This document shows positions 14,947 to 22,990 of a stretch of 64,000 bases of DNA, in pieces (the stretch's first letter is position 1; the number at the start of each line of letters is the position of its first letter). The stretch is taken from assembly GCA_964549525.1 (NCBI GenBank), contig CAZJUR010000002.1:28654-92653 (forward strand), given 5' to 3'. The notes under the pieces were generated by a model. The model did no database searches. It was not told the origin of the DNA and saw only the letters and a program-made list of their open reading frames with translations. A program made the translations under genes and the position numbers. The stretch comes from CAZJUR01 sp964549525 (GTDB lineage Bacteria > Patescibacteriota > Saccharimonadia > Saccharimonadales > Saccharimonadaceae).

Positions 14947-15002
14947 TAGGACGGGACAATCTGGTTGTATTTTGTAAATATAGCTTGGATTGTTCCGTCT
15001 TA
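14947..15002 (+). promoter_or_regulatory. Long stem-loop in the 5' leader of the GC-rich gene
   Basis: A 15-bp stem pairs 14947-14961 (TAGGACGGGACAATC) with 14988-15002 (GATTGTTCCGTCTTA). Two positions are G:U, which points to an RNA rather than a DNA structure. The loop is 26 nt. It lies about 95 nt before the start codon. Confidence 0.6.
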
Positions 15003-15022
15003 GCTTAATAGTTGAGGCGAAC

Positions 15023-15059
15023 CGCACAAAATCTGATCTGATCAGTCAGATTGCGTGCG
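15023..15059 (+). promoter_or_regulatory. Second stem-loop in the 5' leader of the GC-rich gene
   Basis: CGCAC and AATCTGA pair with TCAGATT and GTGCG around a 9-nt loop, with a symmetric 2x2 internal loop. It lies 20 nt upstream of the Shine-Dalgarno, so it could modulate ribosome access. Confidence 0.6.
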
Positions 15060-15095
15060 TAACTTTATCCCGATCACAGAAAGGAGAGTGAGAAG

Positions 15096-16484
15096 ATGCA
15101 TAGGCGTTTTCTCCTCGTCCTGACCATAGTGGTCGGGACCTTCCTCGGAACCGCTGCGGCTTCGGCCAGCGGTGGTTACACCCAAGTCCTACCCAATGGT
15201 CTGTCGACGAGCAAGTCGGCGGCCAAGAAGCAGGTCCAGCAGCTGGTATCGAACGATGCCGGCATCCAGGCCAGGCTCGCAATGGACAACGGCATCTCGG
15301 TCAACGAGGTCGCCGGTGCCACGGTCGCCTCCGTCTCCAAGACGAAGGTCACCATCGGCAAGAACGACGACAATTCGGCCCGCGTGGCAAGTTCCGGCGC
15401 AGTCGTGCCGAGCTCGTACATGTACGGGCAGACCGTCACGGCATGGAAGGTCACGCTGAAGATCAGCGCGACCAAGACAATCGTCGTGAAGTGGAAGCGC
15501 GATTGCTCGAACCCCTTCATTCCGAAGGGTAACTCGCGGCCTCCGCTCCGAATCACGAAGAAGACGAAAGTCTTCACCATGCCATTTAAGAAGTCGAAGA
15601 CGACTTCGCGTACGGTCGTGTGCCCGTCGGGCCAACAGATCACCGTCACGGTGGTCAGCACAATCAAGGGTAAGGTTCGCGTGAAGTCTCTCACTAAGGG
15701 CGTTCGGCTCATAAGTCAAAAGATGACAGCGCGAATCTCGATCGACGTCACAAACGCGATCAAAGTGACGTGCGCGGCACCACCGACGGCACCACCGGGT
15801 CCAACGGCAAGCAACGACTGCCCTCAGGGGCAAACACGTGATAGCAATAACACGTGTGTTGCGATCGCTGTGCAGTGCAAGGCGAATGAGGTCAAGGACA
15901 GCGCAGGCAACTGCGTTGTTCAAAGCAACACTGCCGAGCAGAACTGCAAGGCGATCGGTGGCACCTTTAACGGTGCCACGCAGTTGTGCACGATCATCAT
16001 GATCAACGCCAACTGCTCGAATGTAACGGTGGTCAACGGAAGCGGAAACGTCGTTTCCACTTCTCAAGAGGGGAACTGCAATTCCTCTCCACCGCCGAGC
16101 TGTCCAGCTGGCACGACGGGCGTATACCCGAACTGCCAACCTGTGAAGGTTGACCACCCGCCGGTGGTCAACATCATGGGTTCTCCCGCTCATCTGTATG
16201 TAGGCGGCAACGCCTACGTATGGATTGAGGCCAGCGACTCGGACGGCGATGCCGTCTCGGTCAAGGTCTCGGCGAGCGGTGCTGGAACGGTGGCGGGCCT
16301 TGTGCCCTCTGCCGTCCGGTGGGATGGAACGCCGTGTCCGTCCGGGAAGTCGTGCTATCGCGCGACGGCCTGGGCGGGTTCGTTTGCTGGGAATATGACC
16401 GTCACTGCAACGGTGACGGCCGGTGGCAAGTCGGGCGAGCCTGACTCCGCTACCTTTCCTGTCAAACCCGACGACTTCGGGTAA
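15096..16484 (+). CDS. Secreted Cys-rich protein of atypically high GC, unknown function
   Basis: N-terminal signal peptide (MHRRF, hydrophobic core LLVLTIVVGTFLGTA, likely cleavage after ASA, about residue 25). A basic beta-rich region follows (about 26-225, many K/T/V). After a Pro-rich linker (APPTAPPGPTA) come several short Cys modules of the form CxxxxxxDSxGNCV or CPxGTxGxYPNC (about 235-350). The C-terminal domain of about 100 residues begins DHPPVVNI and resembles PKD/Ig-type surface domains. No membrane anchor is evident. Start choice rests on AAAGGAG 10 bases upstream. Third codon positions are mostly G or C, unlike every neighbour, which suggests recent transfer or a separate source. 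It shares Cys modules with the next gene. Confidence 0.75.
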   Translation: MHRRFLLVLTIVVGTFLGTAAASASGGYTQVLPNGLSTSKSAAKKQVQQLVSNDAGIQARLAMDNGISVNEVAGATVASVSKTKVTIGKNDDNSARVASSGAVVPSSYMYGQTVTAWKVTLKISATKTIVVKWKRDCSNPFIPKGNSRPPLRITKKTKVFTMPFKKSKTTSRTVVCPSGQQITVTVVSTIKGKVRVKSLTKGVRLISQKMTARISIDVTNAIKVTCAAPPTAPPGPTASNDCPQGQTRDSNNTCVAIAVQCKANEVKDSAGNCVVQSNTAEQNCKAIGGTFNGATQLCTIIMINANCSNVTVVNGSGNVVSTSQEGNCNSSPPPSCPAGTTGVYPNCQPVKVDHPPVVNIMGSPAHLYVGGNAYVWIEASDSDGDAVSVKVSASGAGTVAGLVPSAVRWDGTPCPSGKSCYRATAWAGSFAGNMTVTATVTAGGKSGEPDSATFPVKPDDFG

Positions 16485-16545
16485 AAAGTCGAGAGGTATA
16501 CGGCTCGCCTCTGCTGAAAAAAGAGCTGAAGACATGTAGATCGGT

Positions 16546-16574
16546 GGCGGGTGTGCGCTAGTCGCGCACCCGCC
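16546..16574 (+). terminator. Strong GC-rich stem-loop after the GC-rich gene
   Basis: GGCGGGTGTGCG pairs with CGCGCACCCGCC (12 bp, one G:U) around a CTAGT loop. No T run follows directly, so it may be a 3' stabilising structure rather than a simple terminator. Confidence 0.6.
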
Positions 16575-16576
16575 CC

Positions 16577-16623
16577 GACTGCTTCTCCTTGTTGAGTTTT
16601 TAACTCCGAGTAGAGAGGCAGTC
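16577..16623 (+). other. Second 3' stem-loop (nested) after the GC-rich gene
   Basis: GACTGCTTCTC (16577-16587) pairs with GAGAGGCAGTC (16613-16623) with one wobble; inside, GAGTT pairs with AACTC around TTT. It begins two bases after the previous hairpin and ends 22 bases before the right inverted repeat. Confidence 0.55.
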
Positions 16624-16645
16624 GCTTTCCAAGATATTAAAGAAA

Positions 16646-16666
16646 CCATGCCTACCTAGTTTGTAA
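16646..16666 (-). repeat. Right inverted repeat of the GC-rich cassette
   Basis: CCATGCCTACCTAGTTTGTAA, reverse complement of 14847-14867 with one mismatch. It ends 28 bases before the next start codon, inside that gene's likely 5' leader. Confidence 0.8.
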
Positions 16667-16694
16667 AATCCAATTTATAAAGGAGATCCATATT

Positions 16695-17462
16695 ATGATC
16701 AATGCTTTAAAAGTGGCTGTAGCAGCTTTTGCTGTTCCAGCAATGATCGCTAGCACACCAGTTATGGCAGTTGCTGCCGGTCAAATCGAAGGTGGCGACA
16801 TCTATCGAGTAAAAAATGTTACTAAAGGTGGTGCGTTTACTGATCCTGCAGATGCTACTTGTGGCGATACTGTACAGTTCCGTGTTCGTATCCATAATCC
16901 AGGCCCTGACGCTCTTACTGGTGTTACTGCTTCAGCAACACTTAACACAGCCGAAGGTACTAGCCACAGTTCAAACATGACTGTAAGTGCAACAAATGCA
17001 AACCCTACTAGCACAAGCGACAGCGCAGGTGTTAAAACCGACAAAAGCTCAACAATCAGCTACGTTGCTGGTTCGACTCAACTACTTGATGCAAATGGCG
17101 CTGTTATGCAAAATCTTGCTGATGGTATCGTTGGTGGAAGCGTAAACATCCCAGGTGGTGTTGGCGTTTCAACCGAGCAAAAACGTTTTGTACAGTTTGA
17201 TGCAAAGATTGATTGTAAAACTATCGATGTTTGCCCAAACATTCCAGGAAACCAAGCTGAGATTCCTGCTGGTAAAGTAAAGGACGCTCAGGGTAACTGT
17301 GTTGATAAAACAACAGTAACTGTAACTGAGAATAAAACTGCTCATACTCCAGCAGCGATACCATCGACTGGTCCTGCTGAGATCGTTAGCGGATTTACTG
17401 GTGTAACTGCGCTCGGATATGGTATTCGCCGATATCTTGAGAGCCGTAACATCTTGAAATAA
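16695..17462 (+). CDS. Surface protein with DUF11-like domain and C-terminal sorting-type signal
   Basis: Signal peptide (MINALKVAVAAFAVPAMIASTPVMAVAA, cleavage near residue 28). Then a DUF11/CARDB-like beta domain around DTVQFRVRIHNPGPDALTGVTASATL, and a Cys module CPNIPGNQ...KVKDAQGNCV. The C-terminus is IPSTGP, a hydrophobic stretch, then RRYLESR, which matches the layout of an LPxTG-type sortase signal. It is therefore probably anchored on the cell surface. AAAGGAG lies 10 bases before the ATG. Codon use is normal AT-rich, unlike the gene before it. A strong terminator follows, so the gene ends its transcript. Confidence 0.78.
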   Translation: MINALKVAVAAFAVPAMIASTPVMAVAAGQIEGGDIYRVKNVTKGGAFTDPADATCGDTVQFRVRIHNPGPDALTGVTASATLNTAEGTSHSSNMTVSATNANPTSTSDSAGVKTDKSSTISYVAGSTQLLDANGAVMQNLADGIVGGSVNIPGGVGVSTEQKRFVQFDAKIDCKTIDVCPNIPGNQAEIPAGKVKDAQGNCVDKTTVTVTENKTAHTPAAIPSTGPAEIVSGFTGVTALGYGIRRYLESRNILK

Positions 17463-17513
17463 GAAAGCCTGACCGCTCCCTCGAAGCCTTCAGGTTTCAG
17501 ATTTCAACTCAAT

Positions 17514-17546
17514 AAACCCCGTCTTGTCAGAAGCGGGGTTTTATTT
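17514..17546 (+). terminator. Intrinsic terminator after the surface-protein gene
   Basis: AAACCCCG pairs with CGGGGTTT, followed by a T-rich tract (TTATTTT). Confidence 0.85.
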
Positions 17547-17559
17547 TACCTACAATTCG

Positions 17560-17586
17560 GCCTGATCGGGACAAATATCGTGTAAT
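17560..17586 (+). promoter_or_regulatory. Degenerate palindrome-promoter unit, copy 4 (before pgk)
   Basis: The right half GATCGGGACAA (17564-17574) is intact and the left half is degenerate (TCGGCCT), about 14 of 18 palindrome positions matching. TGTAAT (17581-17586) lies exactly 7 bases after GGGACA, as in the intact copies. The pgk start has its own TATAAT 30 bp downstream. Confidence 0.45.
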
Positions 17587-17610
17587 TTGTTTCAAAAGGG
17601 GAGGGTAGCG

Positions 17611-17616
17611 TATAAT
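17611..17616 (+). promoter_or_regulatory. -10 element of pgk
   Basis: TATAAT 11 bases before the pgk ATG, implying a very short or absent 5' leader. Confidence 0.55.
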
Positions 17617-17627
17617 TTAACATACCG

Positions 17628-18860
17628 ATGCGTGGGCAATACTTTCATAAAAAAACAGTACGCGACGTGCCGCTCGATGGCCAAACTGTTCTCTTGCGGG
17701 CTGATTATAATGTGCCGTTGAGCAGCAAGGGACAGATTGACGACGATTACCGGATTCGACAGAGTATTCCCACTCTGACGTACCTCCTGAAAGAACGCCG
17801 CTGCGCTGTCGTAGTCTGTTCGCATCTCGGTCGTCCAGAAGGTGCACCGAATCCTCAGTTTAGCCTGAAGCCGGTGGCGCACGTCCTAGAGAAGCTACTT
17901 GGTGTGCCAGTAGCGTTTATCGAGGCTTCTATCGGCGACAAAGTAACGGTAGCTACCAAACGTCTTCGCCCTGGTCAAATAGTTCTCTTAGAAAATCTTC
18001 GCTTTCATGCCGAAGAAGAAGCCAATAAAGATTCGTTTGCTAAAAAACTGGCTCATGATACGCATGCTCGGTATTTTGTTCAAGATGGATTTGGTGTGGT
18101 GCACCGCGCGCATGCCAGCACCGATGCTATCACGCACTATCTCCCCAGTGTGGGCGGACTACTTATAGAGCGAGAATACCAGCATATTTTAAAAGCTATG
18201 CGGCATCCTGACCGACCGCTAACTGCCGTACTCGGTGGCGCAAAAATCGCCGATAAGATAGAGGTAATTGATGAATTTATCAAAATTGCTGACAAAATCG
18301 TGATCGGCGGAGCTATGGCTAATACTTTTTTACATTATCATGGCATCAAAACTGGCAAAAGCTTGATAGAACCAGATGAGAAAACGATTATAGAAAAAAT
18401 ATATGTCGATGCAGCAAAAAAAGTAGGACTTGAGAAAGTAGCACAATTTATTATACTTCCCCATGACGTTGCAGTTGCGCAACATATTGATGCTCACGAA
18501 CCTCGCAAAGAGATTAATGTTCATAAAGTTCATGCCAAAGAGATCATTTTAGATATTGGTACCAAATCGATAGGTGATATCGAGAAGGCGATCGGAAACA
18601 GTGGTACGGTGATATGGAATGGCACATTGGGCTATGCAGAACTGCTGAATTTTAGCTATGCTTCAGCGAGATTAGCGAGGCATCTAGCGATACATCCACA
18701 AATTACTTCGATAATAGGCGGCGGCGATACAGCGGACTTTATTTTAGATTGGGATAAGCGTAAAGGGCGAAGCTTTACTCATATTTCTACGGGAGGTGGA
18801 GCGAGTCTGGAGCTGATGAGCGGTAAAAAATTACCAGGCGTTGAAGCGCTGATGAAGTAA
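17628..18860 (+). CDS. pgk: Phosphoglycerate kinase
   Basis: Glycolytic enzyme converting 1,3-bisphosphoglycerate and ADP to 3-phosphoglycerate and ATP. Visible are LLRADYNVPL (about 22-31), the substrate segment CSHLGRPEG (about 64-72), and LLENLRFHAEEE. The nucleotide-binding ALGGAKIADK equivalent reads VLGGAKIADKI, and the C-terminal GGGDTADF and STGGGASLELMSGKKLPGVEAL are intact. 410 aa is normal. The ATG follows a -10 box directly. tpiA is 92 bases downstream, forming a glycolytic pair. Confidence 0.97.
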   Translation: MRGQYFHKKTVRDVPLDGQTVLLRADYNVPLSSKGQIDDDYRIRQSIPTLTYLLKERRCAVVVCSHLGRPEGAPNPQFSLKPVAHVLEKLLGVPVAFIEASIGDKVTVATKRLRPGQIVLLENLRFHAEEEANKDSFAKKLAHDTHARYFVQDGFGVVHRAHASTDAITHYLPSVGGLLIEREYQHILKAMRHPDRPLTAVLGGAKIADKIEVIDEFIKIADKIVIGGAMANTFLHYHGIKTGKSLIEPDEKTIIEKIYVDAAKKVGLEKVAQFIILPHDVAVAQHIDAHEPRKEINVHKVHAKEIILDIGTKSIGDIEKAIGNSGTVIWNGTLGYAELLNFSYASARLARHLAIHPQITSIIGGGDTADFILDWDKRKGRSFTHISTGGGASLELMSGKKLPGVEALMK

Positions 18861-18952
18861 GCGGAAAGTCAGGGCTAAGAGGAATCTTTATTGCGCCGAT
18901 ATTCTACTCGTAGTAAAATAAAGGAAATTAATCATAAGCAGACGGGCATCCT

Positions 18953-19732
18953 GTGGCAACAAAACGCAAGACTCTCATTATCGGTAATTGGAAAATGAAC
19001 CTCAACATTCAAGAGGCGAGTTTATATGTTCATGAACTAAGCAAACTTATCACTATTCATCCAGATGTAGAAGTCGTTTTAGCACCGACCATGCTTGCCT
19101 TGCCGGCAGTCAGTTTGCAGATAAAGCGGCGACAATTTAAGCTGGCTGCTCAAAATGTGTATTGGCGAGATGAGGGAGCGTACACTGGTGAAGTTTCGGC
19201 TGCTATGCTCAGAGGCGTTTGTGAATATGTTATCGTCGGACATTCAGAAAGACGGCATATATTTCATGAATCAGATAAAACGATTCGCATGAAAGTTCAG
19301 GCTGTCCTGCGAAGTGGTCTCCGACCAATCTTGTGTGTCGGTGAAACAGCTGACGAGCGAGTACATAACGAAACAAAACATGTTTTGACTGATCAATTAA
19401 CTGCTGGACTGGCGAATATTACAAGTGAAGAAATGAAAGATGTTATGATTGCATATGAACCAGTCTGGGCGATTGGGACAGGAAGAAATGCGACGGTTCA
19501 TGATGCTGCTCAAGCTGCACAAATGATACGTCATCATATCGCGGCCCATTTTGGCGAAAAAGTTGCTAAAAAAACACTGGTTTTGTATGGCGGAAGTGTC
19601 AGTGGTGATAATGCTCAAAGTTATGTAAATGACGCGACTATCGATGGATTGCTCGTCGGGGGTGCCAGCCTCAGAGCAAAAGAATTTCAACAAATAGTAA
19701 AAGGTGCACACCATAAGAAAGGAGGAGCATAA
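18953..19732 (+). CDS. tpiA: Triosephosphate isomerase
   Basis: Interconverts dihydroxyacetone phosphate and glyceraldehyde 3-phosphate. NWKMN near residue 12 supplies the catalytic Lys and Asn. GHSERR holds the catalytic His, YEPVWAIGTG the catalytic Glu and the start of loop 6, and YGGSV binds phosphate. 259 aa is family length. The start is GTG at 18953; no strong Shine-Dalgarno is visible. It is followed one base later by the next ORF. Confidence 0.96.
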   Translation: MATKRKTLIIGNWKMNLNIQEASLYVHELSKLITIHPDVEVVLAPTMLALPAVSLQIKRRQFKLAAQNVYWRDEGAYTGEVSAAMLRGVCEYVIVGHSERRHIFHESDKTIRMKVQAVLRSGLRPILCVGETADERVHNETKHVLTDQLTAGLANITSEEMKDVMIAYEPVWAIGTGRNATVHDAAQAAQMIRHHIAAHFGEKVAKKTLVLYGGSVSGDNAQSYVNDATIDGLLVGGASLRAKEFQQIVKGAHHKKGGA

Positions 19733-19733
19733 C

Positions 19734-20801
19734 ATGTCGGACATTGATTTTGATGAACTAGACCGCGCCATCAATAAGGTTGTGGGAAAAGATGATAAAA
19801 AACCTGAAACGACTGCGACAGAAAATACTACTGACTCACCAAGCCGCAGTACGAACGGTCGTTTCATGGATCTTGTGCATCCTTCTTCTGATATGAAAAG
19901 CGAAGCAGGCGAAACGTCAATGATGTCGCATAGTACCTCTAAGCTTGATCAGTCGCTCCAAGAAAACAATATTTCTCTGGCAGAAAGTGGAGCTGATACT
20001 AAAAAGGATATAGTTATAGACAAAAATGAGGTAGCCGAAAACGCTGCTTCACTCTCGAGCGATCAGACAGAACCAGACACGACTTCTATGCCAGATCCAC
20101 TTGATTTTTCTCCACATACTCAAAAAACGGAGAGTCAAGAGACGCCTGAAAGCAGCGCTACAGACACTGAAGAGTCAAAAAATGCTACGGAACCTTCTCT
20201 TACACCCTTCTTGCCTGATGCCCCTCCGGTGGAAAAGCGACCACTTGGCGGCTGGGATCCTTCAGCAGGAGAAAAAGATTACTCGAAGGTTATAGATGAA
20301 ATTAAACATAAAACTTCTGATCAAGAAAGCTCGCCCGAAGAAACGTCGATTGTTTTGCCACCAGAATTAGAGAAAGAGTTGGTCCAGATAGAAGAATCAA
20401 GTAATTTAGTTGAGCCTGATGCTGCGGATAAAGCGTCAGAATCAGATAAAAAAGATGATGACACTCAGGAAGACCAGACAGAGGACACACCATCCTCACC
20501 ACCAACACCGTCTGTTGAAAAAAAAGATAAAGATATCTCTGGACTGCTCGCAACTGGTTCGATACCTACACAATATAAAACAACTCCTTCTCGTAGTGAA
20601 ACTTCCACACCACAAGACAGCCATCCCTTGTTTGATGATAAAACGACTTCAGTCAATGCATCGTCAAAACATTCATCTAAAAAATCATCTACCCATGTCT
20701 TGCGCTGGGTCATGATCATCATTGGTTTATTACTACTTGGAGCTACTATTGGGGCAGCTGCCTACGTTTTTATCAGTGGTAATCAAGCTTTTCCGCTATA
20801 A
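19734..20801 (+). CDS. Acidic, disordered protein with C-terminal membrane anchor
   Basis: No catalytic family recognised. Residues 1 to about 320 are low in hydrophobics and rich in Ser, Thr, Glu, Asp, Lys and Pro, so largely disordered. A single helix (VMIIIGLLLLGATIGAAAYVFI) sits at the extreme C-terminus, giving a tail-anchored topology with the bulk probably cytoplasmic. The start at 19734 (MSDIDFDELDRAINKVVGK, a short helix) is chosen for its GGAGG 8 bases upstream; an upstream in-frame ATG lies inside tpiA. It could be a scaffold for envelope or division proteins, but there is no direct evidence. Confidence 0.65.
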   Translation: MSDIDFDELDRAINKVVGKDDKKPETTATENTTDSPSRSTNGRFMDLVHPSSDMKSEAGETSMMSHSTSKLDQSLQENNISLAESGADTKKDIVIDKNEVAENAASLSSDQTEPDTTSMPDPLDFSPHTQKTESQETPESSATDTEESKNATEPSLTPFLPDAPPVEKRPLGGWDPSAGEKDYSKVIDEIKHKTSDQESSPEETSIVLPPELEKELVQIEESSNLVEPDAADKASESDKKDDDTQEDQTEDTPSSPPTPSVEKKDKDISGLLATGSIPTQYKTTPSRSETSTPQDSHPLFDDKTTSVNASSKHSSKKSSTHVLRWVMIIIGLLLLGATIGAAAYVFISGNQAFPL

Positions 20802-20813
20802 TAGTAGTGACAT

Positions 20814-22958
20814 ATGGCTGAATCTTCTCTTCTTTACGGGCTTAATGATGCGCAAAAGCAAGCAGTTCTGCATAGTCAAGGTCCGCTCCTATTGCTCGCG
20901 GGGGCTGGTTCGGGTAAGACAAAAACAGTCACGCATCGAATTGCGTATCTCGTGCAACATACCCAAGTGCCTGCGGAACGCATTTTAGCAGTTACTTTTA
21001 CAAATAAAGCAGCGACTGAGATGCGAGAACGGTTAGCTCATATTTTACAGGTGGCGCATCCGACGAGAAGTTTTTTCCCCTGGATGGGAACATTTCATTC
21101 TATTTGTGTCCGTATGTTACGTATTGATGGAGAACAGATCGAAATTCCCAGAGAGTTCGTTATATTTGACGACAATGATAGCATCAACACCATTAAACAA
21201 GTTGCTAAAGAACATCATATTGATGAAAAAAAACATTCAGCTCGCTCAATCCAAGCCTCCATTAGTCAGGCTAAAAATGAACTTGTCACCCCGTCAGAAT
21301 ATGAACAAACTGCACGTCTACCGCTCCAAAAAGTAGTTGCAAAACTGTATCCAGCTTATGAAAAAAAGTTGCGTGAGGCACGTGGGCTTGATTTTGATGA
21401 TATTATCGGTCAAACTGTTCGACTTTTATCGACTATTACCGATATTCGCCAAAAGTGGCAAAACTATTTTCATAGCATTATGATTGACGAGTATCAAGAT
21501 ACTAATAAAGCACAGTATCAGCTGATAAAATTACTCCTTAATCCTACGCACAATAACATATGCGTCGTAGGAGACGACTGGCAAAGTATTTATAGTTGGC
21601 GGGGTGCTGATTATACGAATATTCTTCGTTTTGAATCCGACTATCCGGGAACAACGGTCATAAAACTTGAGCAAAATTATCGGTCAACAAAACCAATCTT
21701 GGATGCCGCCCATGCTGTTATTGAAAAAAATACAGCACGTTCTACAAAAAAGTTGTGGACAGCCCAAACCGAAGGTGCACCGGTGCATGTTTCATACCCT
21801 GCGAATGAGCATCAAGAGGCAGAATTTATTGTCGGTCATGTTATTCAAGAAGTCCGTAAAGGTACGAGGCAATATCGTGATTTTGCTGTTTTGTATCGTA
21901 CCAACGCTCAGAGCCGCTCACTCGAAGACAGTATGATTCGCTATGGTATACCGTATAAAATTGTAGGCGGTGTGCGTTTCTATGATCGAAAAGAAATCAA
22001 GGATATTTTAGCGTATTTACGGCTACTGTATCAGCCGCGAGATCTCACGAGCTTTCAGCGGATCGTCAATATTCCAGCACGGGGGATCGGGCAGGTTTCT
22101 CAAGAAAAATTTATCCATTGGCATAGCGGTTTTGACCGTGATATCATCAGTAGCCTTACAGGTGCATCTGATTGTCACACTATTACTCCACGCGCTCGAC
22201 AGGCATTTACAGAACTTGGGGCGCTACTTACTCATCTGCAAGAGGATCGACACAACATGAATTTAGCCGATTTTATAGAGTCGATCATTCATCGGCTCCA
22301 ATATCTTGCTTATTTAGATGACGGTACCATACAAGCAGAAGATCGACAAAATAACGTCCGTGAACTTTTATCTGTTGCTACACAATATATAGATTTGGGA
22401 TTAGATGGCTTTTTGGAAGAAGTGGCACTTGTCACTCATCTCGATGAAATGAATGAAACATCCAACAGTGTGACGCTAATGACACTGCATGCTGCTAAAG
22501 GTCTTGAGTTTCCTGTAGTATTCATGACAGGTATGGAAGAATCGCTTTTCCCGCATTCTCGGGCTATGTTTGATGCCCAAGAGATGGAAGAGGAGCGACG
22601 TCTGTGTTATGTTGGGATGACACGCGCAAAAGAAGAACTCTATCTCAGCGCAGCCAGCTCACGACTGATATTTGGTACAAAGCAATTCAACATGCCATCA
22701 CGTTTTCTCAAAGATCTTGAAGCAGGAGAAGTCGATCATATAGCACCATCTTCGGCTTCACCCTCATTTTTGGAATCTGAAATTATATATGATACGCCTG
22801 AGTACGCTCTTGAGCCAGGTGATCGAGTCGCTCATACTACCTTTGGAAAGGGCACAGTCGTTCAGGTAATGGATACAATGGCTGAAATTTCTTTTGATAC
22901 CATCGGTGTCAAAAAGCTAAATACCAGTTTTGCGCCGATCACAAAAATTGATTCTTAG
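20814..22958 (+). CDS. uvrD: UvrD/PcrA-type superfamily 1 helicase
   Basis: 3'-5' DNA helicase for excision repair and removal of proteins from DNA. Motif Ia region after Walker A LLAGAGSGKTKT (about residues 28-39), motif II IDEYQDTNKAQY, motif III GDDWQSIYSWRGAD, motif V TLHAAKGLEFPVVF, motif VI RRLCYVGMTRAKEELYL. The C-terminal Tudor-like tail DRVAHTTFGKGTVVQV, which contacts RNA polymerase in PcrA, is present. 714 aa is typical. The start follows TATAAT by 11 bases. With uvrA and uvrC in the same window, nucleotide excision repair is nearly complete here. Confidence 0.95.
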   Translation: MAESSLLYGLNDAQKQAVLHSQGPLLLLAGAGSGKTKTVTHRIAYLVQHTQVPAERILAVTFTNKAATEMRERLAHILQVAHPTRSFFPWMGTFHSICVRMLRIDGEQIEIPREFVIFDDNDSINTIKQVAKEHHIDEKKHSARSIQASISQAKNELVTPSEYEQTARLPLQKVVAKLYPAYEKKLREARGLDFDDIIGQTVRLLSTITDIRQKWQNYFHSIMIDEYQDTNKAQYQLIKLLLNPTHNNICVVGDDWQSIYSWRGADYTNILRFESDYPGTTVIKLEQNYRSTKPILDAAHAVIEKNTARSTKKLWTAQTEGAPVHVSYPANEHQEAEFIVGHVIQEVRKGTRQYRDFAVLYRTNAQSRSLEDSMIRYGIPYKIVGGVRFYDRKEIKDILAYLRLLYQPRDLTSFQRIVNIPARGIGQVSQEKFIHWHSGFDRDIISSLTGASDCHTITPRARQAFTELGALLTHLQEDRHNMNLADFIESIIHRLQYLAYLDDGTIQAEDRQNNVRELLSVATQYIDLGLDGFLEEVALVTHLDEMNETSNSVTLMTLHAAKGLEFPVVFMTGMEESLFPHSRAMFDAQEMEEERRLCYVGMTRAKEELYLSAASSRLIFGTKQFNMPSRFLKDLEAGEVDHIAPSSASPSFLESEIIYDTPEYALEPGDRVAHTTFGKGTVVQVMDTMAEISFDTIGVKKLNTSFAPITKIDS

Positions 22959-22990
22959 TGTATTATTTGCTACAATAGATCCTACTGAGT

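Noticed and set aside
15189..16649. A 486-codon minus-strand ORF opposite the GC-rich gene, plus shorter antisense ORFs
   Set aside because: High third-position GC removes stop codons on the other strand. The plus frame has a ribosome-binding site, signal peptide and domain pattern; the antisense product is Arg-rich nonsense.
14806..16680. GC-rich block as plain contamination from another genome
   Set aside because: It runs without a break into AT-rich sequence and the next gene, shares Cys modules with that gene, and is bounded by matching inverted repeats. Contamination left of the gap cannot be excluded.
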